From Paucisalibacillus globulus DSM 18846 (lineage in GTDB: Bacteria; Bacillota; Bacilli; Bacillales; Amphibacillaceae): a DNA stretch of 64,000 nucleotides. The stretch is taken from positions 372,001 to 436,000 of the forward strand of contig NZ_AXVK01000001.1 of the NCBI RefSeq assembly GCF_000482485.1. The letters are read 5' to 3'. This document shows, in pieces, positions 24,504-33,573 of the stretch; position 1 is the first letter of the stretch; the number at the start of each line of letters is the position of its first letter. The position numbers and the translations under genes are program-made. A model generated the notes under the pieces. It ran no database searches, was not told the DNA's origin, and was given only the letters and a program-made list of their open reading frames with translations.

Positions 24504-25925
24504 ATGGTAGAGCTGACTTTAGTCCATTGGCTTTATGGTATTTTTACGCTCGCTATTATTGTAACAATGATATTCCGAAAAGGTGTCGTGCTTCCTACTC
24601 TACTCGGTACATTTATAATTGCATGGGTATATAAGGGAAGCATTGTTGATGGCTTTACTGCAATATTTAATGCAAACTTAATTGCTGCTCAAGAGTTGTT
24701 TAGTATTTTCTTAATCATTACTTTCATGTTAGCCTTATTAAATTCGTTGAAGGATTTAGGGGCAGATGTTCGAATGATTCAACCAATACAAAAAGTTATG
24801 GTGAATGGCCATATATCATTCTTTGTATTGGTAGGTGTAACCTATATTATTTCATTGTTTTTTTGGCCAACACCAGCGGTACCATTAATATGCGCATTAC
24901 TAGTACCTGCAGCTGTAAGGGCAGGGTTACCAGCAATTACAGCTGCTGTAGCAATTGCACTTGCTGGTCAGGGTATGGCTTTATCCTCTGACTATATTGT
25001 ACAGGTCGCTCCGAGTTTATCAGCAACTTCTGCAGGTTTAGAGGATGCCGGGGGTGTGGCTGACAAATCACTGATATTATCCTTAATAGCAGGTGGCATA
25101 GCCATATTACTTGCATACTTTATGTATCGAAAGGGTATTCGTTTAAAGAATGATCCACAAAATCAAAGAGACTTAAAAATTTTAAATGCAGCAGAGAATT
25201 CCAATAATGAAGCTAAAACAAATAACTTAACGAGATGGAGTAAAGTATTTGCTATATTTGTTCCACTTTCACTATTAGTTGTTGTCATTTATATGATGTA
25301 CAATAAATTATTTACTGGAAGTGGTGGTTTAGTAGGTGGGGATGGTGCGGCATTTGTAGGTGGAGTTGCTGTTATCTTATTACTCTTATCTACGATTGCT
25401 TTTGGTAAACATCACGCACTCGACTATATTTCAAATCATATTACCGATGGTTTTGTATTTGCTTTTAAAGCGATGGGGCCGGTTATACCAATTGCAGGAT
25501 TTTTCTTTTTGGGAAGTGGAGATTTTGCTGGGAATATATTAGGGGTGGAAGAGGGGCCGTCTTTATTATTTGGTTTGGTGGAAGCTACCCAAGAATTCTT
25601 ACCTCAAAGTGCCTTGTTAGCTGCATTTAGTCTTCTAATCATTGGTATAATAACGGGATTAGATGGTTCGGGTTTCTCGGGTTTACCGCTAACAGGCGCT
25701 CTTGCAGCATCACTTGAAACCCAAGGTATGGATACGGAAACTTTGGCAGCAATTGGCCAAATGGGAGCAATTTGGACTGGAGGGGGAACGATTGTTGCTT
25801 GGTCATCCCTGATCGCTATAGCAGGATTCTGTGGTGTTTCCGTTATGGAGTTAGTCCGTAAAAATTTTATCCCAGTAATTGCAGGATTAGTTATCATGAC
25901 TTTATTTGCTGTGTTTATTCTGTAA
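24504..25925 (+). CDS. Putative ion-transporter-superfamily permease
   Basis: Integral membrane protein of 473 residues with about 12 hydrophobic helices and a re-entrant-like, Gly/Ser/Thr-rich segment in each half (FFWPTPAVPLICALLVPAA; ITGLDGSGFSGLPLTGALA), a layout shared by GntP-, CitM- and Dcu-type carriers. The substrate is not recognisable. Shine-Dalgarno AAAGGAAG precedes ATG 24504. The glutamate dehydrogenase gene begins 76 bases downstream, so a role in amino- or organic-acid uptake is possible but unproven. Confidence 0.7.
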   Translation: MVELTLVHWLYGIFTLAIIVTMIFRKGVVLPTLLGTFIIAWVYKGSIVDGFTAIFNANLIAAQELFSIFLIITFMLALLNSLKDLGADVRMIQPIQKVMVNGHISFFVLVGVTYIISLFFWPTPAVPLICALLVPAAVRAGLPAITAAVAIALAGQGMALSSDYIVQVAPSLSATSAGLEDAGGVADKSLILSLIAGGIAILLAYFMYRKGIRLKNDPQNQRDLKILNAAENSNNEAKTNNLTRWSKVFAIFVPLSLLVVVIYMMYNKLFTGSGGLVGGDGAAFVGGVAVILLLLSTIAFGKHHALDYISNHITDGFVFAFKAMGPVIPIAGFFFLGSGDFAGNILGVEEGPSLLFGLVEATQEFLPQSALLAAFSLLIIGIITGLDGSGFSGLPLTGALAASLETQGMDTETLAAIGQMGAIWTGGGTIVAWSSLIAIAGFCGVSVMELVRKNFIPVIAGLVIMTLFAVFIL

Positions 25926-26001
25926 ATTGAGATTATTTATTGGTATCTCTGTTTGATTTTGTTACACTCTTATTATAGTTAAATATTATGGAGGTTTTAT
26001 T

Positions 26002-27381
26002 TTGGTGAATCAAACGGTAGATATTGTAAAAGATTCTTTAAAGGTATTAATCGATGATGGGAGCTTTTTACCAGATTTAGTAGGTGAGGGTAGAAATAAA
26101 GCATTTACATCCTTACTTTCTATCCTTTCAACACCCAATCATGTAAACAAATCATATCTAAGGATTGCACTTGAAAATGGTCAAGTTGTTCGGATTCCGG
26201 CCTTTCGGGTACAGCATAATAATGTGCTTGGTCCGTATAAAGGTGGTATTCGCTTCCATGAAACGGTAAAAGAAGATGAGGTTGTGAATTTAGCTTCCTT
26301 AATGACATTAAAAAATGCATTACATGAAGTGCCTTTTGGTGGTGGAAAAGGTGGAGTGATTATTGACCCTCGAGAATACAGTGAAAAGGATCTTTATGTA
26401 GTTTGTAAGAAATATGTTCAATATTTTAGTGATATTCTTGGACCTGATAAAGACATTCCTGCACCCGATGTTGGAACTGGGGAACGGGAAATGGATTGGA
26501 TGATGGCAGAATATAAAAGTATTCGCCCAGGAGAATCATACCTTGGTAGCTTTACCGGTAAAAGTATTATTAATGGAGGTTCTTTAGGTCGGCGAGAAGC
26601 TACTGGGAAGGGTGTATACTTCACATTTCGTTATTTACTACATGACTTTGCCCGAGCGAAAGAAAACTGGTTAGCTGAACGCGACAATAAATTTGCTAAA
26701 ACAACTTTAACCTTGAAGGATCAGTCATTAAAATTAGCGGTTCAGGGATTCGGAAATGTTGGATCTGTGGCTGCCTTATCGGCATTTCAATGTAATCATC
26801 TAAATAATAAAGTTGTTGCGGTAAGTGATCGGAATGTGACACTTTACAACTCGGATGGTTTAGACATTCCGGCATTAGTAAAATTTGTTTCAACAAATAA
26901 AGGTGATCTTCCTACCTCAGAAGAACAATTAGGAAATGCGGCTATAAAAGCTAAAATCTTAGGTCGTGAGGAAATTATTACATTGGATATTGATGTTTTA
27001 TTCTTAGCAGCGCTAGAGAATCAAGTTAATAAAGATAATATGTCAGACATACATGCAAAAATTATAGTGGAAGGCGCTAATGCACCTATAACAACTGAAG
27101 CGGATGCTTATTTAAGCAAGAAGGGGATTATTATTATCCCAGATATTTTGGCAAATGCCGGGGGAGTAATTGTTTCTTATTTAGAGTGGCTTCAGGGAAG
27201 AGAGACACAATTTTATACGGAAGAAGAGGTATTTGATAAACAATTTACTAAAATGAAAGAAACATTTGATTCTATATACCCCCAGTTTTTTGATGATCCA
27301 CTTCCACTTAGGCAGAATTGTTACATTCATGCGGTAATGAAACTTTCTACTATATTATATCGTCAGGGGAAACTTTATTAA
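26002..27381 (+). CDS. Glutamate dehydrogenase (Glu/Leu/Phe/Val dehydrogenase family)
   Basis: Interconverts glutamate and 2-oxoglutarate plus ammonia with NAD(P). The 459 residues hold the substrate domain (GPYKGGIRFHETV, then VPFGGGKGGVIIDP with the catalytic Lys, and PAPDVGTGEREMDWM with the catalytic Asp) and the Rossmann domain (AVQGFGNVGSVAALSA). Longer than RocG/GudB (about 424) by some 35 residues, so it may be a distinct clade. Start TTG 26002 or GTG 26005, both served by GGAGG at 25990. Followed by a hairpin terminator. It may share regulation with the permease upstream. Confidence 0.88.
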   Translation: MVNQTVDIVKDSLKVLIDDGSFLPDLVGEGRNKAFTSLLSILSTPNHVNKSYLRIALENGQVVRIPAFRVQHNNVLGPYKGGIRFHETVKEDEVVNLASLMTLKNALHEVPFGGGKGGVIIDPREYSEKDLYVVCKKYVQYFSDILGPDKDIPAPDVGTGEREMDWMMAEYKSIRPGESYLGSFTGKSIINGGSLGRREATGKGVYFTFRYLLHDFARAKENWLAERDNKFAKTTLTLKDQSLKLAVQGFGNVGSVAALSAFQCNHLNNKVVAVSDRNVTLYNSDGLDIPALVKFVSTNKGDLPTSEEQLGNAAIKAKILGREEIITLDIDVLFLAALENQVNKDNMSDIHAKIIVEGANAPITTEADAYLSKKGIIIIPDILANAGGVIVSYLEWLQGRETQFYTEEEVFDKQFTKMKETFDSIYPQFFDDPLPLRQNCYIHAVMKLSTILYRQGKLY

Positions 27382-27404
27382 ATGTTATAAAATAAAACCA
27401 GGAG

Positions 27405-27439
27405 GTCTGTGGTATAAGTAAACTATTTATACCACAGAC
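27405..27439. terminator. Hairpin between glutamate dehydrogenase and the ger operon end
   Basis: Perfect 13-bp stem GTCTGTGGTATAA (27405-27417) / TTATACCACAGAC (27427-27439) between convergent transcripts. Confidence 0.8.
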
Positions 27440-27461
27440 TATTCTAATATCACAAACTTTC

Positions 27462-27623
27462 TTAAAAACTAAGAATGGAAAAGAAGGGAGTAACGAGGAT
27501 TCCGATTGCTAAGATGAAAACGGAGATAGCCCCAACTTTACTTTTTCCTTTCCATAGTGTTATGGAAAAACCAACTGTATAACAAAACATGACTATCATA
27601 GTTGATAAAACAGCAATAATCAC
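27462..27623 (-). CDS. Small two-helix fourth subunit of the GerA-type germinant receptor
   Basis: A 53-residue protein that starts with GTG immediately after the TAA of the gerC-type gene; GGAGG inside the end of that gene (GGAGGTTCGGGATTAAGTG) is its ribosome site. It has two hydrophobic helices (IIAVLSTMIVMFCYTVGFSI; VGAISVFILAIGILVTPFF) joined by a short basic loop (LWKGKSK). Small two-span D subunits are known in several ger operons (for example gerKD-like proteins) and tune the receptor. Identification rests on position and topology, not on recognised sequence identity. Confidence 0.7.
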   Translation of the reverse strand: MIIAVLSTMIVMFCYTVGFSITLWKGKSKVGAISVFILAIGILVTPFFSILSF

Positions 27624-28883
27624 TTAATCCCGAACCTCCTCCAAGCTTGGTAAGCCACCTTGTCTTCCGAAACTTCCTAGTTCTACGTTAACAGTAATGT
27701 TTACTTTCATATCGGGATAGGTTTTCATCCAATCAAAATCCTCCCACTCCGGAATTGTTAGAAATTTTTTCCTTGCGATTAATGACCATCCAAATGGTTC
27801 TGTTTTATATTCTTCTTGTGTTTTTTTAACAAAATCTTTAAATAACTTTTCTAAAGTATCTTCAAACGATTTTTTTAATTTTTCTTTATTTTGTTCGTTT
27901 AATTGGTACTCTGTCATACTATGGTTGGATAAAAGGTCTATTGATACTGGTAAAGTTACATTAATCTCTGGTTGTTCTTTTTTTAAATCCATTTTTATCT
28001 TTATATCACTAATTTTATTTACTCGGGTAGATATATGGTAATTTTCATCAAATGGATCTGGGAAGGATGCCAAAATGTCCACGCCGTTCATGGTTGGATT
28101 TAGCAAAAAAGCGAGGCGCGTATCCTCTATCGTAATTACATCTATCATTTTTCCTTCCTTAAAGACGGCAGCACCTGCAAATTCGGTCGGGTTTGTTTCA
28201 CCTTCGTAATGAAATTCACCTGCTATAACTTGATCTGGTTCTTTACCATGTTGTTTCTCACTTTTTTCCGTTGTCCCATAAATTCCTAAAAAGAGATCGG
28301 CATCTGCTTCCGTTATTCGAAAGAAGGTGTTCAAATCAGAAACTGGCAACATGGCAGTTTCCTTTCCACGTGCAAAAAGCATTTTGAAATATTCATGTGG
28401 TCTTGTTTCTAATTTAGGTTGATTAATCTCTAAAAACGTTAAGGTATCTTCCTTCGTTATTAATAGCTTAGAATCCCTCCGGATCTCCATCGACTTCGTA
28501 GCATCATAAATCCATCTAACAAAATCATCATCTCTGGCAAAATCCTCTGACACCACAATGATTTGAAGAATATCGTATGTAATTTGTTTTGCTATGACCG
28601 TGTTAGCTAAATTTCGGGAGGTAACGAAGTCTTCTGCTTCAAACGAAATGATTTCACGTGGTGGTTCACTACTGCTTCCACCCCCAACAGCAGCAGTACC
28701 AGCTTCAGGGTTAGAGATTAAATAAGTGACTTTAACCAGATTTTCACTCTCTTCAGCTTTATCAAGTCCAATTGCAATAACATAGGCTTGCTCTTCTGTT
28801 TCTTTTTGATCCCAACAACCGCCGAGTATTAATAGTAAAACGAATAGGGAAATAAACTTAACTATGCTAATCAACTTTATCAT
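27624..28883 (-). CDS. Ger(x)C-type spore germination lipoprotein
   Basis: C subunit of a GerA-family germinant receptor in the spore inner membrane. The 419 residues start with a lipoprotein signal (FVLLLILGGCWDQKE; lipobox LGGC) and WD-KE motif typical of the family, then three mixed domains. Its ATG overlaps the stop of the B-subunit gene (ATGA), and the fourth small gene follows without a gap. Third gene of the operon A-B-C-D, expected to be sigma-G dependent in the forespore; no clear sigma-G promoter was found. Confidence 0.93.
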   Translation of the reverse strand: MIKLISIVKFISLFVLLLILGGCWDQKETEEQAYVIAIGLDKAEESENLVKVTYLISNPEAGTAAVGGGSSSEPPREIISFEAEDFVTSRNLANTVIAKQITYDILQIIVVSEDFARDDDFVRWIYDATKSMEIRRDSKLLITKEDTLTFLEINQPKLETRPHEYFKMLFARGKETAMLPVSDLNTFFRITEADADLFLGIYGTTEKSEKQHGKEPDQVIAGEFHYEGETNPTEFAGAAVFKEGKMIDVITIEDTRLAFLLNPTMNGVDILASFPDPFDENYHISTRVNKISDIKIKMDLKKEQPEINVTLPVSIDLLSNHSMTEYQLNEQNKEKLKKSFEDTLEKLFKDFVKKTQEEYKTEPFGWSLIARKKFLTIPEWEDFDWMKTYPDMKVNITVNVELGSFGRQGGLPSLEEVRD

Positions 28884-29968
28884 TTTTTAGTGACTCCTTT
28901 TAGCTTTGCAACCAACCACATGAGACAAGGTAAAAAGAAAAAAACAGGTGTTGAAATAGATAATAAGCCCTGTCTTAATTGAAAAATGGTACTGGATGTG
29001 CTTTCAGGGATAACTCCAATAAATACAATCAAGGTTGCAAGGGTTGGAATAACATATTCAAAATGCTTGATTTTAAATAGATGTCCAAACAATATTGCGG
29101 TTAAGTAAAGATAAATAGCGAATCTTACGATTGAAGCAATAATCCAAAAGGGAAAGAAGAATGTTTCTAAGTTCGTTAAAAAACCTCCTGTAATCGTTCG
29201 AATGACTTCATGGTATGGATAATTTAATTCCATAACTGAGTTATAATCAAAGAAAAAAACATAGCTTGCCATTGCTATCGTTAAATTAAGGACAATGATA
29301 ATAAAAGCAATCCATGTACCCTTTTTAAAATTTTTCGTACTGCTTATATAAGGGATAAGAATGAATAGATAGAGAAGATCACCATAAATGGAAAGCTTTA
29401 ATGCACTTTCTTTCAATACTTCCCAACCACCTGGTCCAAAAAGAGGAAAAAGAAAATGGACATTTCCCTGAGTTATGGTTAAGAGTAAGGCAATAAAAAA
29501 AGTTAGCTGTAAATAGGGATAAGTTAGATAAGCAACGGAGCCAATTTGTTCTAACCCTCTTTTGGCCCCGTAAGCACATACTAACATCAGAACACCATAA
29601 ATAATAATAGTGGGTGTTTTGATGTAATATACCGATGTGATAATATCTGCATAGATAGCTGTGTCAATAATTAATGCGGAAAATAAAAACACCCATAAAA
29701 TAAACACGATGCTGAAACCAAAGAATTTACCAAACAAATCATTGGTAACATGGATTAAACCTTTCCTGTCATAACTGGTAACGACCTTTATTAGTAGGTA
29801 TATAGGAATAATCGCAATAATTCCATTTATGAGAGGGGCCATCCAACCTGCATTGTGCAAGGATTCAAATAAAATAGCTGGTGTATCATCAGCAACTTTT
29901 GTGCCAATCATGATGATGGTAAGGACGATGAATTCCTTTAATCCGATTTTACCCTTTGATTCTTCCAT
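28880..29968 (-). CDS. GerAB-type spore permease (germinant receptor B subunit)
   Basis: Ten-helix membrane protein of the APC superfamily; B subunits bind the germinant, usually an amino acid. The 362 residues begin KIGLKEFIVLTIIMIGTKVADDTPA and end in a basic tail. It follows the A gene by 11 bases and overlaps the C gene by 4. The germinant cannot be told from sequence. Confidence 0.92.
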   Translation of the reverse strand: MEESKGKIGLKEFIVLTIIMIGTKVADDTPAILFESLHNAGWMAPLINGIIAIIPIYLLIKVVTSYDRKGLIHVTNDLFGKFFGFSIVFILWVFLFSALIIDTAIYADIITSVYYIKTPTIIIYGVLMLVCAYGAKRGLEQIGSVAYLTYPYLQLTFFIALLLTITQGNVHFLFPLFGPGGWEVLKESALKLSIYGDLLYLFILIPYISSTKNFKKGTWIAFIIIVLNLTIAMASYVFFFDYNSVMELNYPYHEVIRTITGGFLTNLETFFFPFWIIASIVRFAIYLYLTAILFGHLFKIKHFEYVIPTLATLIVFIGVIPESTSSTIFQLRQGLLSISTPVFFFLPCLMWLVAKLKGVTKK

Positions 29969-29979
29969 TCATTATCTTC

Positions 29980-31524
29980 CTATCTTTTTTCCATATCTTT
30001 TGGCTTTAGATAGCCAGGTCGAAAGATTTCATTTTTTAATATTCTTCGAAATACCGTATCGCCGGATGAAACGTAAGTTGGAGTCATCGGGGAAAGATAA
30101 GGTACTCCGAATGATTTAATGGAAACCAAATAAAACATTCCTGCAGTAAAAAATGCAGTTATCCCATATAATCCAAAAAAACTGGCACTAACTAGTAACA
30201 AGAATCGGCTAATTCGAATTGCGAAGTTCATACTAATATCACCAATTGCAAAGGAACTTAAACCCCCTAATGCCACCACAATAACAACAATTGGACTAAC
30301 AATATTGGCTTGTACGGCAGCTTGACCTAAAATGAGTGCTCCAACAATTCCAATGGTTGGACCAATTGGACTAGGTACGCGTAACCCAGCTTCTCTAATT
30401 AGTTCAAATGCTAATTCCATAACAAGAACTTCAAAAGCAGCGGGGAAAGGAACTTTTTCTCGTGTAGCTGCAATCGCAAGCAATAAATCAGGTGGTACCA
30501 TTTCTGAATGGAACGTGACAACTGCCACATACAAAGATGACGTAAATAGGGTAATAAATAAAGCTAAAAATCGTAATAATCTTGTAAAGTTCCCATAAGG
30601 AAATCGTAAATAATGATCCTCTGAATTATGATAAAAGGACCAAAACGTTGCAGGTAATACTAAAGAATCCGGTGAATTGTCCATTAGTAAGACAATATGC
30701 CCATCCTCTATAAAAGAAGCAGCCCGATCAGGACGTTCTGTGTATAAAATGGTTGGAAAGATAGAATATTTTCGTTCTTCTATCTGTTGTTCTAACAAGC
30801 TAAGATTTTGAATAGCATCAACATTCAATGAGTCCAGACGGTTTTTTACATTTTGTAGTATTTTATTATTAACCAAATCTTTTTCGTAAACTAAAAAAAG
30901 ATTATTATTCGACCGCTCAGAGATTACTAAAGATTCTACAACTAAGTTTTCATTCTTTATTTTTTTTCTTATTAAGGAAATGTTTGTTGCTGCTTTTTCA
31001 ATAAATGCTTCCTTTGGTCCTTTTACGACGTTTTCATTTTCCGGTTTTTCTACGCTTCTAGCCTCAAACTGGCTTGCTCCTATTAAATATACGCGGCTTT
31101 CACCTTCTATAAAGAGTGCGACATTTCCTTTGTTTATTTCAATTAAAGCTTCATTGATAACTATTTTTGGAGTGATTGACTGAGCTGTAACAATTTCACT
31201 AATTTCCTTAGTTTTATCCTCATTTGTAAGCAAAGGGCTTATAATATGTTCTTCTATAACCATTGGATTTGTTATCGTATCTATGTATAAAATAGCTCCA
31301 TTTTTCCTTAGTCCAGAAATATTCATTTTGCGAATTTTAACATCTTGGTTGTTTGGATAGGAGTAAATGGATTGAAATATTTCTAATGTCTTATCTAAGT
31401 TTGGGTCTATAATTGCTTCCTTTACTTTTATATCCTTTATTGAAGACTTTTTGTCTTCCGGTGGTGGGCTATCCTCTAGTAATTTTTTAAATCGTTTTCT
31501 TAACATTTCATCTGACAACTCCAA
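29980..31524 (-). CDS. GerAA-type germinant receptor A subunit
   Basis: The 514 residues form a soluble N-terminal region (about 1-270) of two subdomains and a C-terminal membrane part with about five helices. Family motifs: SLLEQQIEERKYSIFPT, the DGHIVLLMDNSPDSLVLPATFWSFY segment and VAVVTFHSEMVPPDLLL. First gene of the ger operon. ATG 31524 follows GTTGGAG. Forms oligomeric channels in the spore membrane with B and C. Upstream, 31525-31679 holds no certain promoter, then the palindromic element begins. Confidence 0.93.
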   Translation of the reverse strand: MELSDEMLRKRFKKLLEDSPPPEDKKSSIKDIKVKEAIIDPNLDKTLEIFQSIYSYPNNQDVKIRKMNISGLRKNGAILYIDTITNPMVIEEHIISPLLTNEDKTKEISEIVTAQSITPKIVINEALIEINKGNVALFIEGESRVYLIGASQFEARSVEKPENENVVKGPKEAFIEKAATNISLIRKKIKNENLVVESLVISERSNNNLFLVYEKDLVNNKILQNVKNRLDSLNVDAIQNLSLLEQQIEERKYSIFPTILYTERPDRAASFIEDGHIVLLMDNSPDSLVLPATFWSFYHNSEDHYLRFPYGNFTRLLRFLALFITLFTSSLYVAVVTFHSEMVPPDLLLAIAATREKVPFPAAFEVLVMELAFELIREAGLRVPSPIGPTIGIVGALILGQAAVQANIVSPIVVIVVALGGLSSFAIGDISMNFAIRISRFLLLVSASFFGLYGITAFFTAGMFYLVSIKSFGVPYLSPMTPTYVSSGDTVFRRILKNEIFRPGYLKPKDMEKR

Positions 31525-31679
31525 CCTATAAATTTTGTAGCATTTTAAATCACTGTAAAAATATACAGTTTAAGGTTTCACTCTATTACGTTTCCATGTT
31601 AGTTGGTAAAATATGTGGTGAATTTAAAAAGTAGACTGTTTTCGTAATGTTTGTTTCTATTTTCTTTCAGGATTGATGG

Positions 31680-32047
31680 AAACTGCGCGGTAACTTTAAT
31701 TAAGAGGTTAGTGTAGTGCTAAGACACCGCTCCGGCAGAATACTCCGCTTTCCGCGGGCACGGCCTCAGCCTCCTCGCGGAAAGACCACCGCTTCGGGGT
31801 CTTCGGACACGTGCTATTCCCGCAGGAGTCTACGTATTCTGCCTGCGCTAGTATTGGCTTTCTAAATAAAAATTGTTTTATCACACATTTTCATTAAAAA
31901 TCACGTTTAATCAAATTTAAGCTAAACCAGCTCCGGAAATACACGGAGACTCCTGTGGGAGGCTTACCAGCCGCCCACGGAAAGCGAAGTGTATTTCCGG
32001 AGCGGGTATGACGCTCAGTCCAAACATTATTAGTTACCGCACAGTTT
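31680..32047. mobile_element. GC-rich palindromic element A (368 bp, MITE-like)
   Basis: Bounded by inverted ends AAACTGCGCGGTAACT (31680-31695) and AGTTACCGCACAGTTT (32032-32047), 15 of 16 complementary. The body is far more GC-rich than the genome and consists of two related halves facing each other: one opens GCTCCGGCAGAATAC, the other, read inverted, GCTCCGGAAATACAC. An AT-rich centre joins them. No coding capacity. The same architecture recurs at 52392-52991 and 63230-63690. It lies between the ger operon and the spoVA2-type operon. Such GC-rich repeats are familiar from Bacillaceae genomes, but I cannot name the family. Confidence 0.8.
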
Positions 32048-32089
32048 ATAAAAATTGTATAATTAGCAACGATCTATGAGAAAACAGTC

Positions 32090-32134
32090 AAAAAGTAAAA
32101 TCCTACTCGTTATTAGAAAGTAGGATTTTACTTT
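32090..32134 (-). terminator. Terminator of the spoVA2-type operon
   Basis: Minus-strand stem AAAGTAAAATCCTA / TAGGATTTTACTTT followed by TTTTGAC; it overlaps the last codons of the DUF421 gene. Confidence 0.8.
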
Positions 32135-32985
32135 AATAATGGTGAAATATGATCAATTGCTTTTTGTAACTTCTCACTATTTTTTTTGTACATTTGCTTT
32201 GTTTTTTCATTTTCAGTTGCTAGAGCAAATAATTCTAAGTCAGCCTGACACTTTTTCATTGTAGCGAGTAACAATGGTTTCTGTGTAGGACTGGGTACTG
32301 CAATTGTATCGTCGTATAAGTCGATCGTTAATTGCCCGCTACTATCTACTTGTCCAAGAAATACATTTTCAATACTGACATTCATTTTTTCCAATTCTGT
32401 ATCCAGCCATGTAGGATTTAATGATATATTTGCAAGTGGTTCAAGAAGAGGTCTTCCATCCATAATGACGGTCTGCGGCTCTCGTTCAGGTGCAATCTCT
32501 AGTTCTAAATCCTTAGCTGTTAGTGGTCTATTTTCACTTTTTAGGAGAGCGTTTAATTTGCCATTAGGTTCTAAGACAGCAAACTCAACGTCTGCTACTT
32601 TGAAAATGTTTTTCTCCCTCAGGCTCTCTAGTAAATCGTCCGTCGAGTAATGTTCCTTCTTAAGGTTATCTTCCATAATTTTTCCATTCTGAATGACAAC
32701 CCTACTTTTGCCTTGAGTGAAATCGCGAAAGGCTTTACTCTTTAAGGATATTTGTTCAACTACAAAAGGGATAATGAACCATATAAACATGGAAATTAAA
32801 GCAAAATGGATAGGACTATCCAATGTACTTACATGAATGGCCACGATTCCACCTAAAACAATGCCAGTTATATATTCAAATATATTTAATTGCGATAGTT
32901 GTTTCATCCCAAGCCATTTTGTAAAGAAAAATAATATAATAAGGAGAGAAACAGCTCGAAATGCAATTTGAATCCAGTCTGCCAT
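32128..32985 (-). CDS. DUF421 (YetF-like) membrane protein with DUF1657-like tail; last gene of spoVA2-type operon
   Basis: The 285 residues have three membrane helices (about 9-26, 35-54, 60-80), the cytoplasmic DUF421 domain (SRVVIQNGKIMEDNLKKEHY; FKVADVEFAVLEPNGKL) and a C-terminal helical stretch (about 225-285, LLATMKKCQADLELFALATEN) resembling the DUF1657 proteins encoded in the same operon. This fusion is the usual last member of spoVA2/spoVA2mob operons, and DUF421 proteins of this context are linked to spore wet-heat resistance. 15 bases separate it from the DUF1657 gene upstream. Confidence 0.88.
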   Translation of the reverse strand: MADWIQIAFRAVSLLIILFFFTKWLGMKQLSQLNIFEYITGIVLGGIVAIHVSTLDSPIHFALISMFIWFIIPFVVEQISLKSKAFRDFTQGKSRVVIQNGKIMEDNLKKEHYSTDDLLESLREKNIFKVADVEFAVLEPNGKLNALLKSENRPLTAKDLELEIAPEREPQTVIMDGRPLLEPLANISLNPTWLDTELEKMNVSIENVFLGQVDSSGQLTIDLYDDTIAVPSPTQKPLLLATMKKCQADLELFALATENEKTKQMYKKNSEKLQKAIDHISPLLK

Positions 32986-33000
32986 AATAATAATTCCTCC

Positions 33001-33204
33001 TTATTGATTGTATTGTGGTTCTTCTCTACTTAATAACAGAACTTGTTTTTCTAAGTCCTGTTTTATTTCTTGGACTATACTTTCTACTTCTCTATAGACA
33101 TTTCTAGCATGTAATTCATTTGTTTGATTACTGAGAATGGATAAGGTTGCTTCAATACTTTTAATACTTGCATAGCATGTTTTCACTTGTGATCCGACTG
33201 TCAT
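33001..33204 (-). CDS. DUF1657 protein (second copy in the spoVA2-type operon)
   Basis: Sixty-seven residues, all helical, starting TVGSQVKTCYASIKSIEATL and ending EEPQYNQ; the first and last motifs are shared with the paralogue at 35631 (TVGSQIKQAVAG, EEPQYKGF). Lies between spoVAEb and the DUF421 gene, the expected place in spoVA2 operons. Biochemical role unknown; probably a small spore protein. Confidence 0.85.
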   Translation of the reverse strand: MTVGSQVKTCYASIKSIEATLSILSNQTNELHARNVYREVESIVQEIKQDLEKQVLLLSREEPQYNQ

Positions 33205-33222
33205 AGGAATCCCCCTAATAAG

Positions 33223-33573
33223 TTATCCTTTTGGTTTAAAAAGCAAGGCTCCAATCATTCCAAATATAATCGCTGCGGAAATACCAGAACTAGTCACTTC
33301 AAACATTCCGGTTATCACTCCGATAATTCCGTGTTTTTCTGCTTCGGCCATTGCGCCGTGTACTAATGAATTACCAAAACTGGTTATAGGTACGGTTGCC
33401 CCTGCACCAGCGAAATCGATTAATGGTTCGTACAATCCAAATCCATCGAGGATTGCTCCTGCAACAACTAAAATACTCAATGTATGTCCGGGACTTAATT
33501 TGAAAACATCAAACATTATTTGTCCTATTACACAAATTAAACCTCCAATAACAAAAGCCCAGAAAAAAATCAT
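33223..33573 (-). CDS. spoVAE: SpoVAEb, dipicolinate channel component
   Basis: The 116 residues form three to four membrane helices ([54 protein letters not shown]). Paralogous to SpoVAC in the same operon, sharing GGxICxIGQ and the FGN motif. Works in the SpoVA inner-membrane channel that moves Ca-dipicolinate into the forespore and out at germination. ATG overlaps the spoVAD stop by 4 bases (ATGA). Confidence 0.92.
   Translation of the reverse strand: MIFFWAFVIGGLICVIGQIMFDVFKLSPGHTLSILVVAGAILDGFGLYEPLIDFAGAGATVPITSFGNSLVHGAMAEAEKHGIIGVITGMFEVTSSGISAAIIFGMIGALLFKPKG

Noticed and set aside
31525-31679. Sigma-G promoter for the ger operon
   Set aside because: No pair of elements with acceptable spacing; only isolated CATATTT-like words.
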